A stretch of 6,887 bases of DNA, taken from assembly GCA_013042925.1 (NCBI GenBank), contig JABDPH010000201.1:1-6887 (forward strand), written 5' to 3'. Of this stretch, positions 1 through 5,165 are shown one piece after another. The notes below the pieces were generated by a model that saw only the letters and a list, made by a program, of their open reading frames with translations, was not told the DNA's origin and ran no database searches. A program made the translations under genes and the position numbers. The stretch is from Eudoraea sp. (GTDB lineage Bacteria; Bacteroidota; Bacteroidia; Flavobacteriales; Flavobacteriaceae). Position 1 is the stretch's first letter. Every line of letters begins with the position of its first letter.

Positions 1-884
1 TAAGGGAGAAGGATTGTCGTTTACTACAAAGCAAGAATTATGAAGTGTTTTTAGCTCAGGCAAAAGACATGCCTTTTATTCTGAAAGAAATAGGCAGGCA
101 AAGAGAACTTACATTCAGGGCAATAGGTGAGGGGACAAACAAATCTATTGACCTTGATAAATTTGATTATTACTACCACCATTTGTTCTTGTGGGATAAT
201 AACGAGAAAAAAATAGTGGGCGCATATAGAATGGGGATGGGTTCTGAAATATTCAGGCAATATGGCATTGACGGATTCTATTTACAGGATTTGTTTGGCT
301 TTGAACCCGAATTATACGGCATGATGCGACAATCAATAGAAATGGGACGAGCCTATATTGTTAAGGAATATCAGCAGAAACCTATGCCCTTGTTTCTTTT
401 GTGGAAAGGGATTGTTCATACGACGCTTAGGCATCCGGAACACAAATATTTAATTGGAGGCGTTAGTATAAGCAACCAATTTTCCAATTTCTCAAAATCC
501 TTGATGATAGAGTTCATGAAATCAAATTATTGGGACCCTTATGTGGCCCAATATATAAGGCCGAAGAAGGAATTTAAAGTGAAATTAAATGATGCAGACA
601 AGGAATTTATTTTTGATGAAACCGAAGCAGATCTCAATAAATTTGACCGGCTAATTGATGAAGTAGAACCAGGCAGTTTGAGGCTTCCTGTGCTAATTAA
701 AAAGTATATCAAGCAGAATGCACGAGTGGTTGCTTTTAATGTTGACCCTTTATTTAATAATTCTGTAGACGGCTTGATGTATATTAAAATAGCCGATTTA
801 CCCGAGAGCACAGTTAAACCTGTCATGGAGGAATTCCAGGCTGAACTGGAAAAAAAGCTTACTGAAAATAACGAAATATCTTAA
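1..884 (+). CDS. olsF: C-terminal part of an OlsF-like bifunctional acyltransferase (GNAT-type N-acyltransferase domain), 5' truncated
   Basis: The frame is open from base 3 to the TAA at 882-884, so the gene begins left of the window. The GTG at 45 is internal, not a start. About 293 residues are visible and form an OlsB-like acyltransferase of the GNAT fold. Recognisable blocks are YYYHHLFLWDN, VGAYRMGMGSEIF, FYLQDLFGFEPEL, SIEMGRAYI and PLFLLWKGI. Family knowledge: flavobacterial proteins with this C-terminus are about 600 residues long and carry a PlsC-type lysophospholipid acyltransferase domain in front. In OlsF of Serratia the C-terminal domain N-acylates ornithine and the N-terminal domain O-acylates the resulting lyso-lipid. 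The expected role is therefore membrane-associated synthesis of ornithine lipids or a related aminolipid such as glycine lipid. The PlsC half is not in the window, so the fusion is inferred from similarity. The 3' end overlaps arsC by 4 bp, convergently. Confidence 0.82.
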   Translation, partial: REKDCRLLQSKNYEVFLAQAKDMPFILKEIGRQRELTFRAIGEGTNKSIDLDKFDYYYHHLFLWDNNEKKIVGAYRMGMGSEIFRQYGIDGFYLQDLFGFEPELYGMMRQSIEMGRAYIVKEYQQKPMPLFLLWKGIVHTTLRHPEHKYLIGGVSISNQFSNFSKSLMIEFMKSNYWDPYVAQYIRPKKEFKVKLNDADKEFIFDETEADLNKFDRLIDEVEPGSLRLPVLIKKYIKQNARVVAFNVDPLFNNSVDGLMYIKIADLPESTVKPVMEEFQAELEKKLTENNEIS

Positions 885-1300
885 TTAAATTCCTTCTCTA
901 TAAATCCTTTACAGAAGTCTCTTATCTCATTTCTCGCTTTTAGGAAAGCTGCATGCTTTTCTTCTTCAGTACCCTGTACTTTTGAAGGGTCAAAAAAGTT
1001 GTGATGGATCCTTTTTGCCATCTTTGAAGGAATATAGGGGCAGTTTTCCCTGGCATGGTCACAGACCGTAATTATATAATCCCATGGGATACCATCGTAT
1101 TCATCTACATTATTTGAGGTATGTTTTGAAATATCTATGCCTTCTTCTTTCATTATAGAAACAGCACCCGGATTCAACCCATGGGTTTCAATTCCTGCAC
1201 TATAGATTTTAGCCTTACCATTTTGCATCGCATTGAGATAACCATGCGCCATTTGACTTCGACAGGAGTTACCTGTACACAATACCAAGATATTTTTCAT
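881..1300 (-). CDS. arsC: arsenate reductase, thioredoxin-coupled type (LMW-PTP fold)
   Basis: This 139-residue cytoplasmic enzyme should reduce As(V) to As(III). The phosphate-binding loop CTGNSCR places the nucleophile at Cys8 in a CX5R motif, with Arg14. A second pair, Cys80 and Cys87, in TVCDHARENCP, matches the resolving cysteines Cys82 and Cys89 of Staphylococcus pI258 ArsC. Asp104-Pro105 matches the general acid of the fold. The block SAGIETHGLNP is also typical of this class. The redox Cys pair separates it from ordinary low-molecular-weight tyrosine phosphatases, and points to thioredoxin rather than glutaredoxin as electron donor. It is the last gene of the ars operon, 27 bp after the acetyltransferase gene. 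Its TAA (883-881) shares bases with the TAA of the convergent acyltransferase gene. No pump gene follows it. Length and motifs are complete. Confidence 0.95.
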   Translation of the reverse strand: MKNILVLCTGNSCRSQMAHGYLNAMQNGKAKIYSAGIETHGLNPGAVSIMKEEGIDISKHTSNNVDEYDGIPWDYIITVCDHARENCPYIPSKMAKRIHHNFFDPSKVQGTEEEKHAAFLKARNEIRDFCKGFIEKEFN

Positions 1301-1327
1301 TTTAACTACTTTTTTATTTAATATACT

Positions 1328-1849
1328 TTAATCAATGCCAACAATTTTACTTCGTCTTTCAAAGAGAAGGTTGTCTTTCCAAACCCCATCTAATTGTCCT
1401 ACTCTTTCACGTCTGCCTAGAAAACGAAAACCGGCTTTTTCATGAAGTTTGATGCTGGCTTTATTTTCAGGAAAAATACCCGATTGAAGTGTCCAGAAAC
1501 CTGCCTTTTCGCTAGAGGTAATGAGTTCTTCCATAATAAGATAACCAATACCCAATCCCCTTGCTGTTTCTGCAATATAAATGCTTACTTCTGCAACACC
1601 TCCATAAACACATCTGCCGGAAACAGCGGACAACGCTGCCCAGCCCGCGATTTTATCATCTTTTAATGCAACCAACCTGCAACTAGAAATATGATTTTTG
1701 TTCCATTGTTCATAGGAAGGAATCTTTTTTTCAAATGTTGCAAAACCTGTACCAACACCTTGCTTATAAATTTGTGCAACAGCGGGCCAATGAGCTTCAG
1801 ACATTTCTAAAATTAACAGCTCTGTTTTTTTTAAATGGTTTACGGACAT
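1328..1849 (-). CDS. arsN1: ArsN1-like GNAT N-acetyltransferase (phosphinothricin/arsinothricin acetyltransferase family)
   Basis: This 173-residue GNAT enzyme is of the phosphinothricin acetyltransferase (PAT/Bar) type. Family marks are IYKQGVGTGFATFE (about 27-40), Glu87 in the AEVSIYI strand, and the acetyl-CoA loop ARGLGIG (96-102). ENKASIKLHEKAGF (128-141) and the tail VGQLDGVWKDN (150-160) also fit. The reaction would be transfer of acetyl from acetyl-CoA to the alpha-amino group of a glutamate analogue. Its place between a DUF6428 gene and arsC in an ArsR-led operon favours the ArsN1 branch, which detoxifies the organoarsenical antibiotic arsinothricin. That substrate is inferred from context, since phosphinothricin or methionine sulfoximine activity cannot be excluded. 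The start at 1849 is chosen because the first beta strand (LLILEMS) needs the residues before Met16. The gene starts 21 bp after the upstream stop. Confidence 0.83.
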   Translation of the reverse strand: MSVNHLKKTELLILEMSEAHWPAVAQIYKQGVGTGFATFEKKIPSYEQWNKNHISSCRLVALKDDKIAGWAALSAVSGRCVYGGVAEVSIYIAETARGLGIGYLIMEELITSSEKAGFWTLQSGIFPENKASIKLHEKAGFRFLGRRERVGQLDGVWKDNLLFERRSKIVGID

Positions 1850-1870
1850 TTCGGTGTTATTACCAAATTT

Positions 1871-2359
1871 TTAGCAGCAACCCCCGCCAGGAGCACAACA
1901 GGCTTCTTTTTCTGCATTAATTTCAACAGGTACTAAGCATTCCTCCTTAGCCTTACAATCTGTTTTTTCCGCCGCCAGTTTTATGAGTAACCGGTCTTCA
2001 AAAATTTCAAAAGTATCAATAAATAATTGAGCCGTGTGGAAGTCAGCATTTCCATATTCAATTTTTAATTCAGCTTCCGAATCCATAGGCTTAATTCCAT
2101 TTACCCTGTTTAGAATTTGAAGTGCTTTAGAAACAGTCATATATCTTGTTTTATCTAATTCAGATGGACTTTCCCAGAGTTGAACAATGGTTTCTTTCCA
2201 AAAATCTGTTCCCGCACCACAATCTACAGAATCTATGGAGATATTTTTCACCTCAGTCAGGTGGTAGTTGGCACCCACAAGTGCCCCTCTGTTATAGTCG
2301 AATACTAATTCTTTATTTCCGTTTTCTCCTAAGAGAGATAAAAATTCTTTTGTCTTCAT
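1871..2359 (-). CDS. DUF6428 family protein with Cys-rich C-terminal tail
   Basis: This 162-residue soluble protein has unknown function, with no signal peptide or membrane segment. I recognise it as a DUF6428-type protein, a family repeatedly seen beside arsR and arsC in Bacteroidota. The N-terminal 130 residues look like a compact alpha/beta domain, with segments KELVFDYNRGALVGANYHLTEVK and QLWESPSELDKTRYMTVSKAL in shortened view, then DTFEIFEDRLLIKL. After residue 130 the chain becomes a short linker with Cys135 and Cys141 and ends in CCAPGGGCC, giving Cys154, 155, 161 and 162. An internal Cys47 lies in VDCGAG. Paired cysteines of this kind can bind As(III) or other thiophilic metals, and ArsD uses vicinal Cys pairs in that way, but I see no similarity to ArsD itself. 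A role as As(III) buffer, chaperone or sensor is inference only. It starts 10 bp after arsR, so it is co-transcribed with it. Confidence 0.78.
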   Translation of the reverse strand: MKTKEFLSLLGENGNKELVFDYNRGALVGANYHLTEVKNISIDSVDCGAGTDFWKETIVQLWESPSELDKTRYMTVSKALQILNRVNGIKPMDSEAELKIEYGNADFHTAQLFIDTFEIFEDRLLIKLAAEKTDCKAKEECLVPVEINAEKEACCAPGGGCC

Positions 2360-2369
2360 TTGTTTGTTT

Positions 2370-2696
2370 TTAGCAACAGTTTACGTTTGTCTTATCAAAG
2401 AAATCATTTAGTAACACCAGTATTTCTTGCCATTTGTTTTGATTGATACAGTAGCATACGCGTTTTCCACTTATTTCACCCTCAATTAAATTAATGCTTT
2501 TGAGTTCCTTTAAATGTTGTGAAATGGTAGGTTGGGCAAGCCCAATTTCTTCGACTATATCATTGCAGATACAGTCTTTCTGATTGTTTATATGTTGTAA
2601 AATGGCTATTCTTGCAGGATTGGCCAGCACCTTTAAAATTGTAGCCAATTCATTCTGTTCCGCTGTGAATATTTGTGTTTTGGTGATTCCCATCAT
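2370..2696 (-). CDS. arsR: ArsR/SmtB-family transcriptional repressor
   Basis: This 108-residue winged-helix repressor has helix ATILKVLANPARIAILQHI (about 18-36), the recognition region GLAQPTISQHLKELKSINLI (52-71), and a wing around GEISGKRVCYCI. It should bind the ars promoter as a dimer and leave it when As(III) or Sb(III) binds. Candidate ligands are Cys42 and Cys44 in DCICNDI, which is the position of the ELCVCDL metal motif of E. coli ArsR. Cys81 and Cys83 lie in the wing, and a terminal pair Cys107-Cys108 closes the protein. Translation may start at either of two adjacent ATG codons (2696 or 2693), and the second gives MGITKT. It is the first gene of the ars operon, and palindromes suited to autorepression lie just upstream. 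Confidence 0.95.
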   Translation of the reverse strand: MMGITKTQIFTAEQNELATILKVLANPARIAILQHINNQKDCICNDIVEEIGLAQPTISQHLKELKSINLIEGEISGKRVCYCINQNKWQEILVLLNDFFDKTNVNCC

Positions 2697-2704
2697 ATAT
2701 TTAT

Positions 2705-2726
2705 ATATTGCAATATTACGATAATA
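2705..2726. promoter_or_regulatory. candidate ArsR operator: two overlapping AT-rich palindromes
   Basis: A perfect 12-bp palindrome, ATATTGCAATAT, occupies 2705-2716. Overlapping it, TATTA-CGA-TAATA (2714-2726) is an inverted repeat with a 3-nt centre. Both lie between the arsR start codon and the inferred -7 box, where a bound ArsR dimer would block initiation. Palindromic AT-rich operators are usual for ArsR/SmtB proteins. Short AT palindromes also occur by chance in such DNA, so the assignment rests on position. Confidence 0.5.
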
Positions 2727-2756
2727 AACTTAATAAAAAAAGCCAGATCGTAAAAA
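2725..2756 (-). promoter_or_regulatory. candidate promoter of the ars operon (Bacteroidota type)
   Basis: Read on the minus strand, TAAGTTTA at 2732-2725 matches the Bacteroidota -7 consensus TAnnTTTG at all but the last fixed position. About 20 nt upstream is a T-run (TTTT, within 2758-2752) in place of the -33 TTTG. Transcription would start near 2718, giving a leader of roughly 20 nt before arsR. The -33 region falls inside the preceding terminator hairpin. The -33 match is poor, so this is a moderate guess. Confidence 0.4.
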
Positions 2757-2769
2757 AACCCGACTTTTT
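2735..2769 (-). terminator. probable rho-independent terminator after the TM2 gene
   Basis: On the minus strand the arm AAAAAGTCGGG (2769-2759) can pair with TCTGGCTTTTT (2747-2737) across an 11-nt loop. The stem has 11 pairs, three of them G-U. The T-run continues through 2735, which is the usual U-tract layout. It begins 5 bp after the TM2 stop codon and ends before the inferred arsR start site, so it would insulate the ars operon from read-through. Confidence 0.55.
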
Positions 2770-2774
2770 AGATT

Positions 2775-3299
2775 TTAGAACCAGGGTTTTTTACCAACCT
2801 GGTAGGTGTTATAGAAATCCTCATCAGATTTAGTGAGGTAAATAATGCCCTCTACTAATCCTATCATACCACTTATCCATACCATAAATATGCCAATTCC
2901 AATGCAACTAAGAACGAAGCCAATAATAGTTATACCTAAGAGGATAAAACCTTCCTTCTGATACCCTAATATGAACTTGTGAACTCCAAAGGCACCTAAT
3001 ACTATACCAAGTATCCCGGCTAGTATTTTTTTGTTATCTGTATCGGTTGCACTTTTTACGCCTTCGGTAAACTCGCTTGCAGTTTTCTTGGCCTCCTCGG
3101 CAAAATCACTTGCAGATTCTTTGGCCTCTTCAGCAAATTCCTTAGCCTTTTCTTTTGCTTCTTTGGCAGATTCTTTAGCCTCTTCAGTAAATTCCTTGGC
3201 TTTCTCTTTGGCTTCCTTAGCCTTTTCTTTGGCTTTCTCTTTAGCTTTATCAAATGCCCCCTCCGCATTATCTTCGGGATCCTTGTTTTCTTCAGACAT
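2775..3299 (-). CDS. TM2-domain membrane protein with Lys/Glu/Ala 11-residue-repeat N-terminal region
   Basis: This 174-residue protein has two parts. Residues 1-87 are hydrophilic and dominated by Lys, Glu and Ala with regularly spaced Phe (37, 55, 66, 77). The 18-residue unit KEAKEKAKEFTEEAKESA (28-45) is repeated almost exactly at 46-63, followed by 11-residue units at 64-74 and 75-84. This predicts a long amphipathic or coiled-coil helix resembling group 3 LEA or apolipoprotein repeats. Residues 88-174 form a TM2 domain: KKILAGILGIVLGAFGVHKF with the GxxGxHKFxLG-like turn, a second hydrophobic segment (about 118-147), then YLTKSDEDFYNTY and the end KKPWF. It should sit in the inner membrane with the charged helix on one face. 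Function is unknown; TM2 proteins are poorly characterised. It follows the VOC gene by 50 bp and has its own candidate promoter. A stress or membrane-shielding role is speculation. Confidence 0.85.
   Translation of the reverse strand: MSEENKDPEDNAEGAFDKAKEKAKEKAKEAKEKAKEFTEEAKESAKEAKEKAKEFAEEAKESASDFAEEAKKTASEFTEGVKSATDTDNKKILAGILGIVLGAFGVHKFILGYQKEGFILLGITIIGFVLSCIGIGIFMVWISGMIGLVEGIIYLTKSDEDFYNTYQVGKKPWF
3048..3218 (-). repeat. in-gene tandem repeat encoding 18- and 11-residue helical units
   Basis: Two consecutive 54-bp units (3218-3165 and 3164-3111) encode nearly identical 18-residue segments differing by Thr/Ala. They are followed by degenerate 33- and 30-bp units to 3048. The 18-residue unit reads as an 11-mer plus a 7-mer, so the array mixes 11- and 7-residue helix periods. 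The antisense strand stays open here because of the Lys/Glu/Ala codons. Confidence 0.8.
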
Positions 3300-3326
3300 G
3301 ATTATTAGTGTTGGTTAATACTCTCT

Positions 3327-3358
3327 TAAATGTAATAATTATTTTGGTATCAGAGAAA
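3327..3358 (-). promoter_or_regulatory. candidate promoter of the TM2 gene
   Basis: On the minus strand TTTC (3358-3355) and TACATTTA (3334-3327) are separated by 20 nt. Each misses the Bacteroidota consensus TTTG / TAnnTTTG at a single position. Initiation would fall near 3320, about 20 nt before the ATG. The -33 element lies in the end of the VOC gene. This would allow the TM2 gene to be expressed apart from the genes upstream. Confidence 0.4.
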
Positions 3359-3736
3359 TGCTTTATCAACTGGTTCCCAAAGTTCTATTTTATTGCCTTC
3401 CGGATCCATAATCCATCCAAATTTGCCATAATCGTATTCCTCTATTTCCCCTACAACTGTAACACCTTCCTCCTTTAGTACAGCTAATAGTGCTTCTAAA
3501 TTCTCAACCCGAAAATTCATCATAAATTCTTTTTTACTGGGTTGAAAATAGGAGGTGTCTTCTTTAAAAGGACTCCATTGTGTGGAACAATCATTACCTT
3601 CTTTGTCTTTCCACCAAAATGTGCATCCGTATTGGTCTGTATCTAAACCTAAATGAATATTGTACCAATTTTTTATTTTATCAGGATTCTTTGTTTTAAA
3701 AAAGAATCCACCTAATCCGGTTACTCTTTTTTTCAT
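3350..3736 (-). CDS. VOC-superfamily (glyoxalase/bleomycin-resistance-like) protein
   Basis: This 128-residue protein has the paired beta-alpha-beta-beta-beta modules of the vicinal oxygen chelate fold. The first module begins at GLGGFFFKTKNPDKIKNWY (about 7-25) and the second at FMMNFRVENLEALLAVL (71-87). The second ends with the typical YGKFGWIMDPEGNKIELWEP, where Glu118 is in the usual metal-ligand position. His28 or a nearby residue in the first module could supply another ligand, but I cannot assign it firmly. It is probably a cytoplasmic lyase, dioxygenase or small-molecule binding protein; the substrate is unknown. It lies only 4 bp after the DUF1801 gene, so the two are co-transcribed. 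Although VOC proteins include the organoarsenical lyase ArsI and fosfomycin enzymes, I do not see the diagnostic Cys pair of ArsI here. Confidence 0.85.
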   Translation of the reverse strand: MKKRVTGLGGFFFKTKNPDKIKNWYNIHLGLDTDQYGCTFWWKDKEGNDCSTQWSPFKEDTSYFQPSKKEFMMNFRVENLEALLAVLKEEGVTVVGEIEEYDYGKFGWIMDPEGNKIELWEPVDKAFL

Positions 3737-3740
3737 AGGA

Positions 3741-4196
3741 TTATTTTTTCCAGGCTTGTTCGTATTTGTTTATCCATTGGGCTGCGCTCATTTTTGATAC
3801 TAAGTCGCCAATTAATTTATAAGGAATATGGTTTGTGTTTTTAAACCTGATGCAGCTTTTGCCCATATCTAATTTGGTCTTTACGTGTTTTGGATATTCC
3901 GAAACAAACCAGTTCAATAAATCTTTATCGCTATAAATTCCCATATGATAAAGGGCTATAAAATTTTTTTGGGAGGCAATATTGATAAAGGGCAATGGAA
4001 GATCCGGATTTACGTGATACCCTGCCGGATACAATGAATGAGGCACAACATAGCCTATCATACCATAACTCATTTCTTCTTCAAATCCTTCGGGAAGGTT
4101 TTTTAGGATAGTTTCTCTTAGCTTTGAAATAGGTTGTTTTCTCTCTTCTGGTAGTTCGGAAATATAGTCTTCCGGAGTTTTGGCTTTTGATTGCAT
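3741..4196 (-). CDS. DUF1801 domain-containing protein (YdhG-like)
   Basis: This 151-residue cytoplasmic protein is of the DUF1801/YdhG type. It begins with the family-like helix TPEDYISELPEERKQPISKL (7-26), followed by NLPEGFEEEMSYGMIGYVVP (33-52), FINIASQKNFIALYHMGIY (70-88) and DMGKSCIRFKN (110-120), the usual order of conserved blocks. The family adopts a small alpha/beta fold; its biochemical role is not established, although some members are linked to iron or stress in other bacteria. It has no signal peptide. The start lies 24 bp after the dehydrogenase stop, immediately behind an 11-bp inverted repeat that could affect its expression, and it is followed after 4 bp by the VOC gene. DUF1801 and VOC genes are frequent neighbours of one another in Bacteroidota accessory regions, so no shared pathway is implied. 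Confidence 0.85.
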   Translation of the reverse strand: MQSKAKTPEDYISELPEERKQPISKLRETILKNLPEGFEEEMSYGMIGYVVPHSLYPAGYHVNPDLPLPFINIASQKNFIALYHMGIYSDKDLLNWFVSEYPKHVKTKLDMGKSCIRFKNTNHIPYKLIGDLVSKMSAAQWINKYEQAWKK

Positions 4197-4199
4197 AAT

Positions 4200-4231
4200 G
4201 ATTTTCTTAACACCATAAATTTAAGAAAATC
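4200..4231 (-). repeat. perfect 11-bp inverted repeat between dehydrogenase and DUF1801 genes
   Basis: GATTTTCTTAA (4200-4210) and TTAAGAAAATC (4221-4231) are exact reverse complements around a 10-nt centre. In the minus-strand transcript this gives a hairpin that begins in the last codons of the dehydrogenase gene and ends 3 nt before the DUF1801 ATG. It lacks a GC-rich core and a U-tract, so it is not a normal terminator. It may be an operator, an mRNA-processing or stability element, or chance. Confidence 0.6.
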
Positions 4232-5159
4232 TGGCCTTAATTTTGTCTACTATGGTCTGTGCTAATTTTTCCTTACTTTCTATTGTCCACCCCGCCACAT
4301 GAGGAGAGAGAATAACATTCTCGGCATCAACTAAAAATTGAAAGGCTTCCGGGAGACTTTCCTGAGAAAACATGTCCTCAAAAGAGGCTTTCTCATATTC
4401 CAGTACGTCCAATCCGGCTCCTAATATTTTCCCTGATTTTAAAGCTGTTACCAGGTCTTCAGTTACCACACATTTTCCTCTTGCCGTATTTAACAACCAA
4501 AAAGGCTTTTGAAAAGCATTGATAAACTCAGTATTAATCATTCCCAGGGTTTCTGGGGTTTGAGGAACATGCAAGCTAATAACATCTGATTTTTGCTCCA
4601 GTTCCATAATACCTACCTGCCTGGCATTTTCATCAGATACACCGCCTATAATGTCGAAACAAATGACTTCAACATCAAAACCACTGAGTTTTTTAGCAAA
4701 GGCTTTGCCCGTATTACCATAGCCTATTATGCCCACGGTTTTACCATCCAATTCAGTTCCCCGGTTACCTTCCCTATCCCATCTTCCATTTTTTACTTCG
4801 TTGTTGGCTTTCGCCAGTTTATTAAAAAGAGCCAATAATAATCCAAGGGAATGTTCCCCAACAGCATTGCGATTACCTTCAGGTGCAGCTGCCAAAAATA
4901 TTCCTTTATCCCGGGCGTAATCCACATCGATATTTTCCAAACCAGACCCAAGTCTGCCAATGAATTTCAGATTTTGGGCTTTGTCTAAAAAGCTTTTATC
5001 TATGGTAAACCTGCTCCTGATAATAAGCCCGTCATACATGTGAATAGTCTTTTCTACTTCGGATTTGGATGCCGTATATTCTTCAATATTCTCAAAACCG
5101 AGAGCGTTGAATTGCTCTATAAGCAAAGGATGATTGATGTCTAAGTGGAGGATTTTCAT
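4221..5159 (-). CDS. D-isomer-specific 2-hydroxyacid dehydrogenase (short phosphoglycerate dehydrogenase type)
   Basis: This 312-residue NAD-dependent enzyme has the NAD-binding Rossmann domain in the middle: VGIIGYGNTGKAF carries G146-Y-G-N-T-G151, and Asp169 at the end of the next strand should select NAD over NADP. The catalytic trio is visible as Arg227 in NTARG, Glu256 in GLDVLEYE and His287 in SPHVAGWT. RLGSGLENIDVDYARDKGI (69-87) and PEGNRNAVGEHSLGLLLAL (93-111) are typical of the SerA branch. The protein stops after the catalytic domain, with no ACT regulatory domain. It may make 3-phosphohydroxypyruvate for serine synthesis, or reduce another 2-oxoacid. No serC gene is next to it, so I leave the symbol blank. 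It starts 6 bp after the cupin gene, behind an A/G-rich stretch (AAGAAAGA) that could serve as ribosome binding site. Confidence 0.9.
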   Translation of the reverse strand: MKILHLDINHPLLIEQFNALGFENIEEYTASKSEVEKTIHMYDGLIIRSRFTIDKSFLDKAQNLKFIGRLGSGLENIDVDYARDKGIFLAAAPEGNRNAVGEHSLGLLLALFNKLAKANNEVKNGRWDREGNRGTELDGKTVGIIGYGNTGKAFAKKLSGFDVEVICFDIIGGVSDENARQVGIMELEQKSDVISLHVPQTPETLGMINTEFINAFQKPFWLLNTARGKCVVTEDLVTALKSGKILGAGLDVLEYEKASFEDMFSQESLPEAFQFLVDAENVILSPHVAGWTIESKEKLAQTIVDKIKARFS

Positions 5160-5165
5160 TCTTTC

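Noticed and set aside
45..47. GTG as a start codon for the left-edge acyltransferase
   Set aside because: The same frame stays open to the window edge and encodes family-typical residues before it (LLQSKNYEVFLAQAK), so it is internal.
881..888. TTAATTAA palindrome as an attachment site or operator
   Set aside because: It is explained by two overlapping stop codons in AT-rich DNA, with no integrase or repeat partner in view.
881..1300. Reading ArsC as a low-molecular-weight protein tyrosine phosphatase
   Set aside because: The Cys80/Cys87 resolving pair and the ars operon context point to arsenate reduction.
1871..2359. DUF6428 protein as an ArsD metallochaperone
   Set aside because: Vicinal Cys pairs are shared with ArsD, but the rest of the sequence has no ArsD-like features and no arsA is nearby.
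3048..3218. Tandem DNA repeats as a CRISPR array or minisatellite locus
   Set aside because: The units are in-frame coding repeats of 54 and 33 bp with no unique spacers.
3031..3318. Plus-strand open frame of 95 codons rich in Ser, Leu and Ala
   Set aside because: It is the antisense of the Lys/Glu/Ala repeat codons of the TM2 gene, which rarely give stops on the other strand.
3350..3736. VOC protein as the organoarsenical C-As lyase ArsI
   Set aside because: It lies outside the ars operon, beyond a terminator, and lacks the vicinal Cys pair expected in ArsI.
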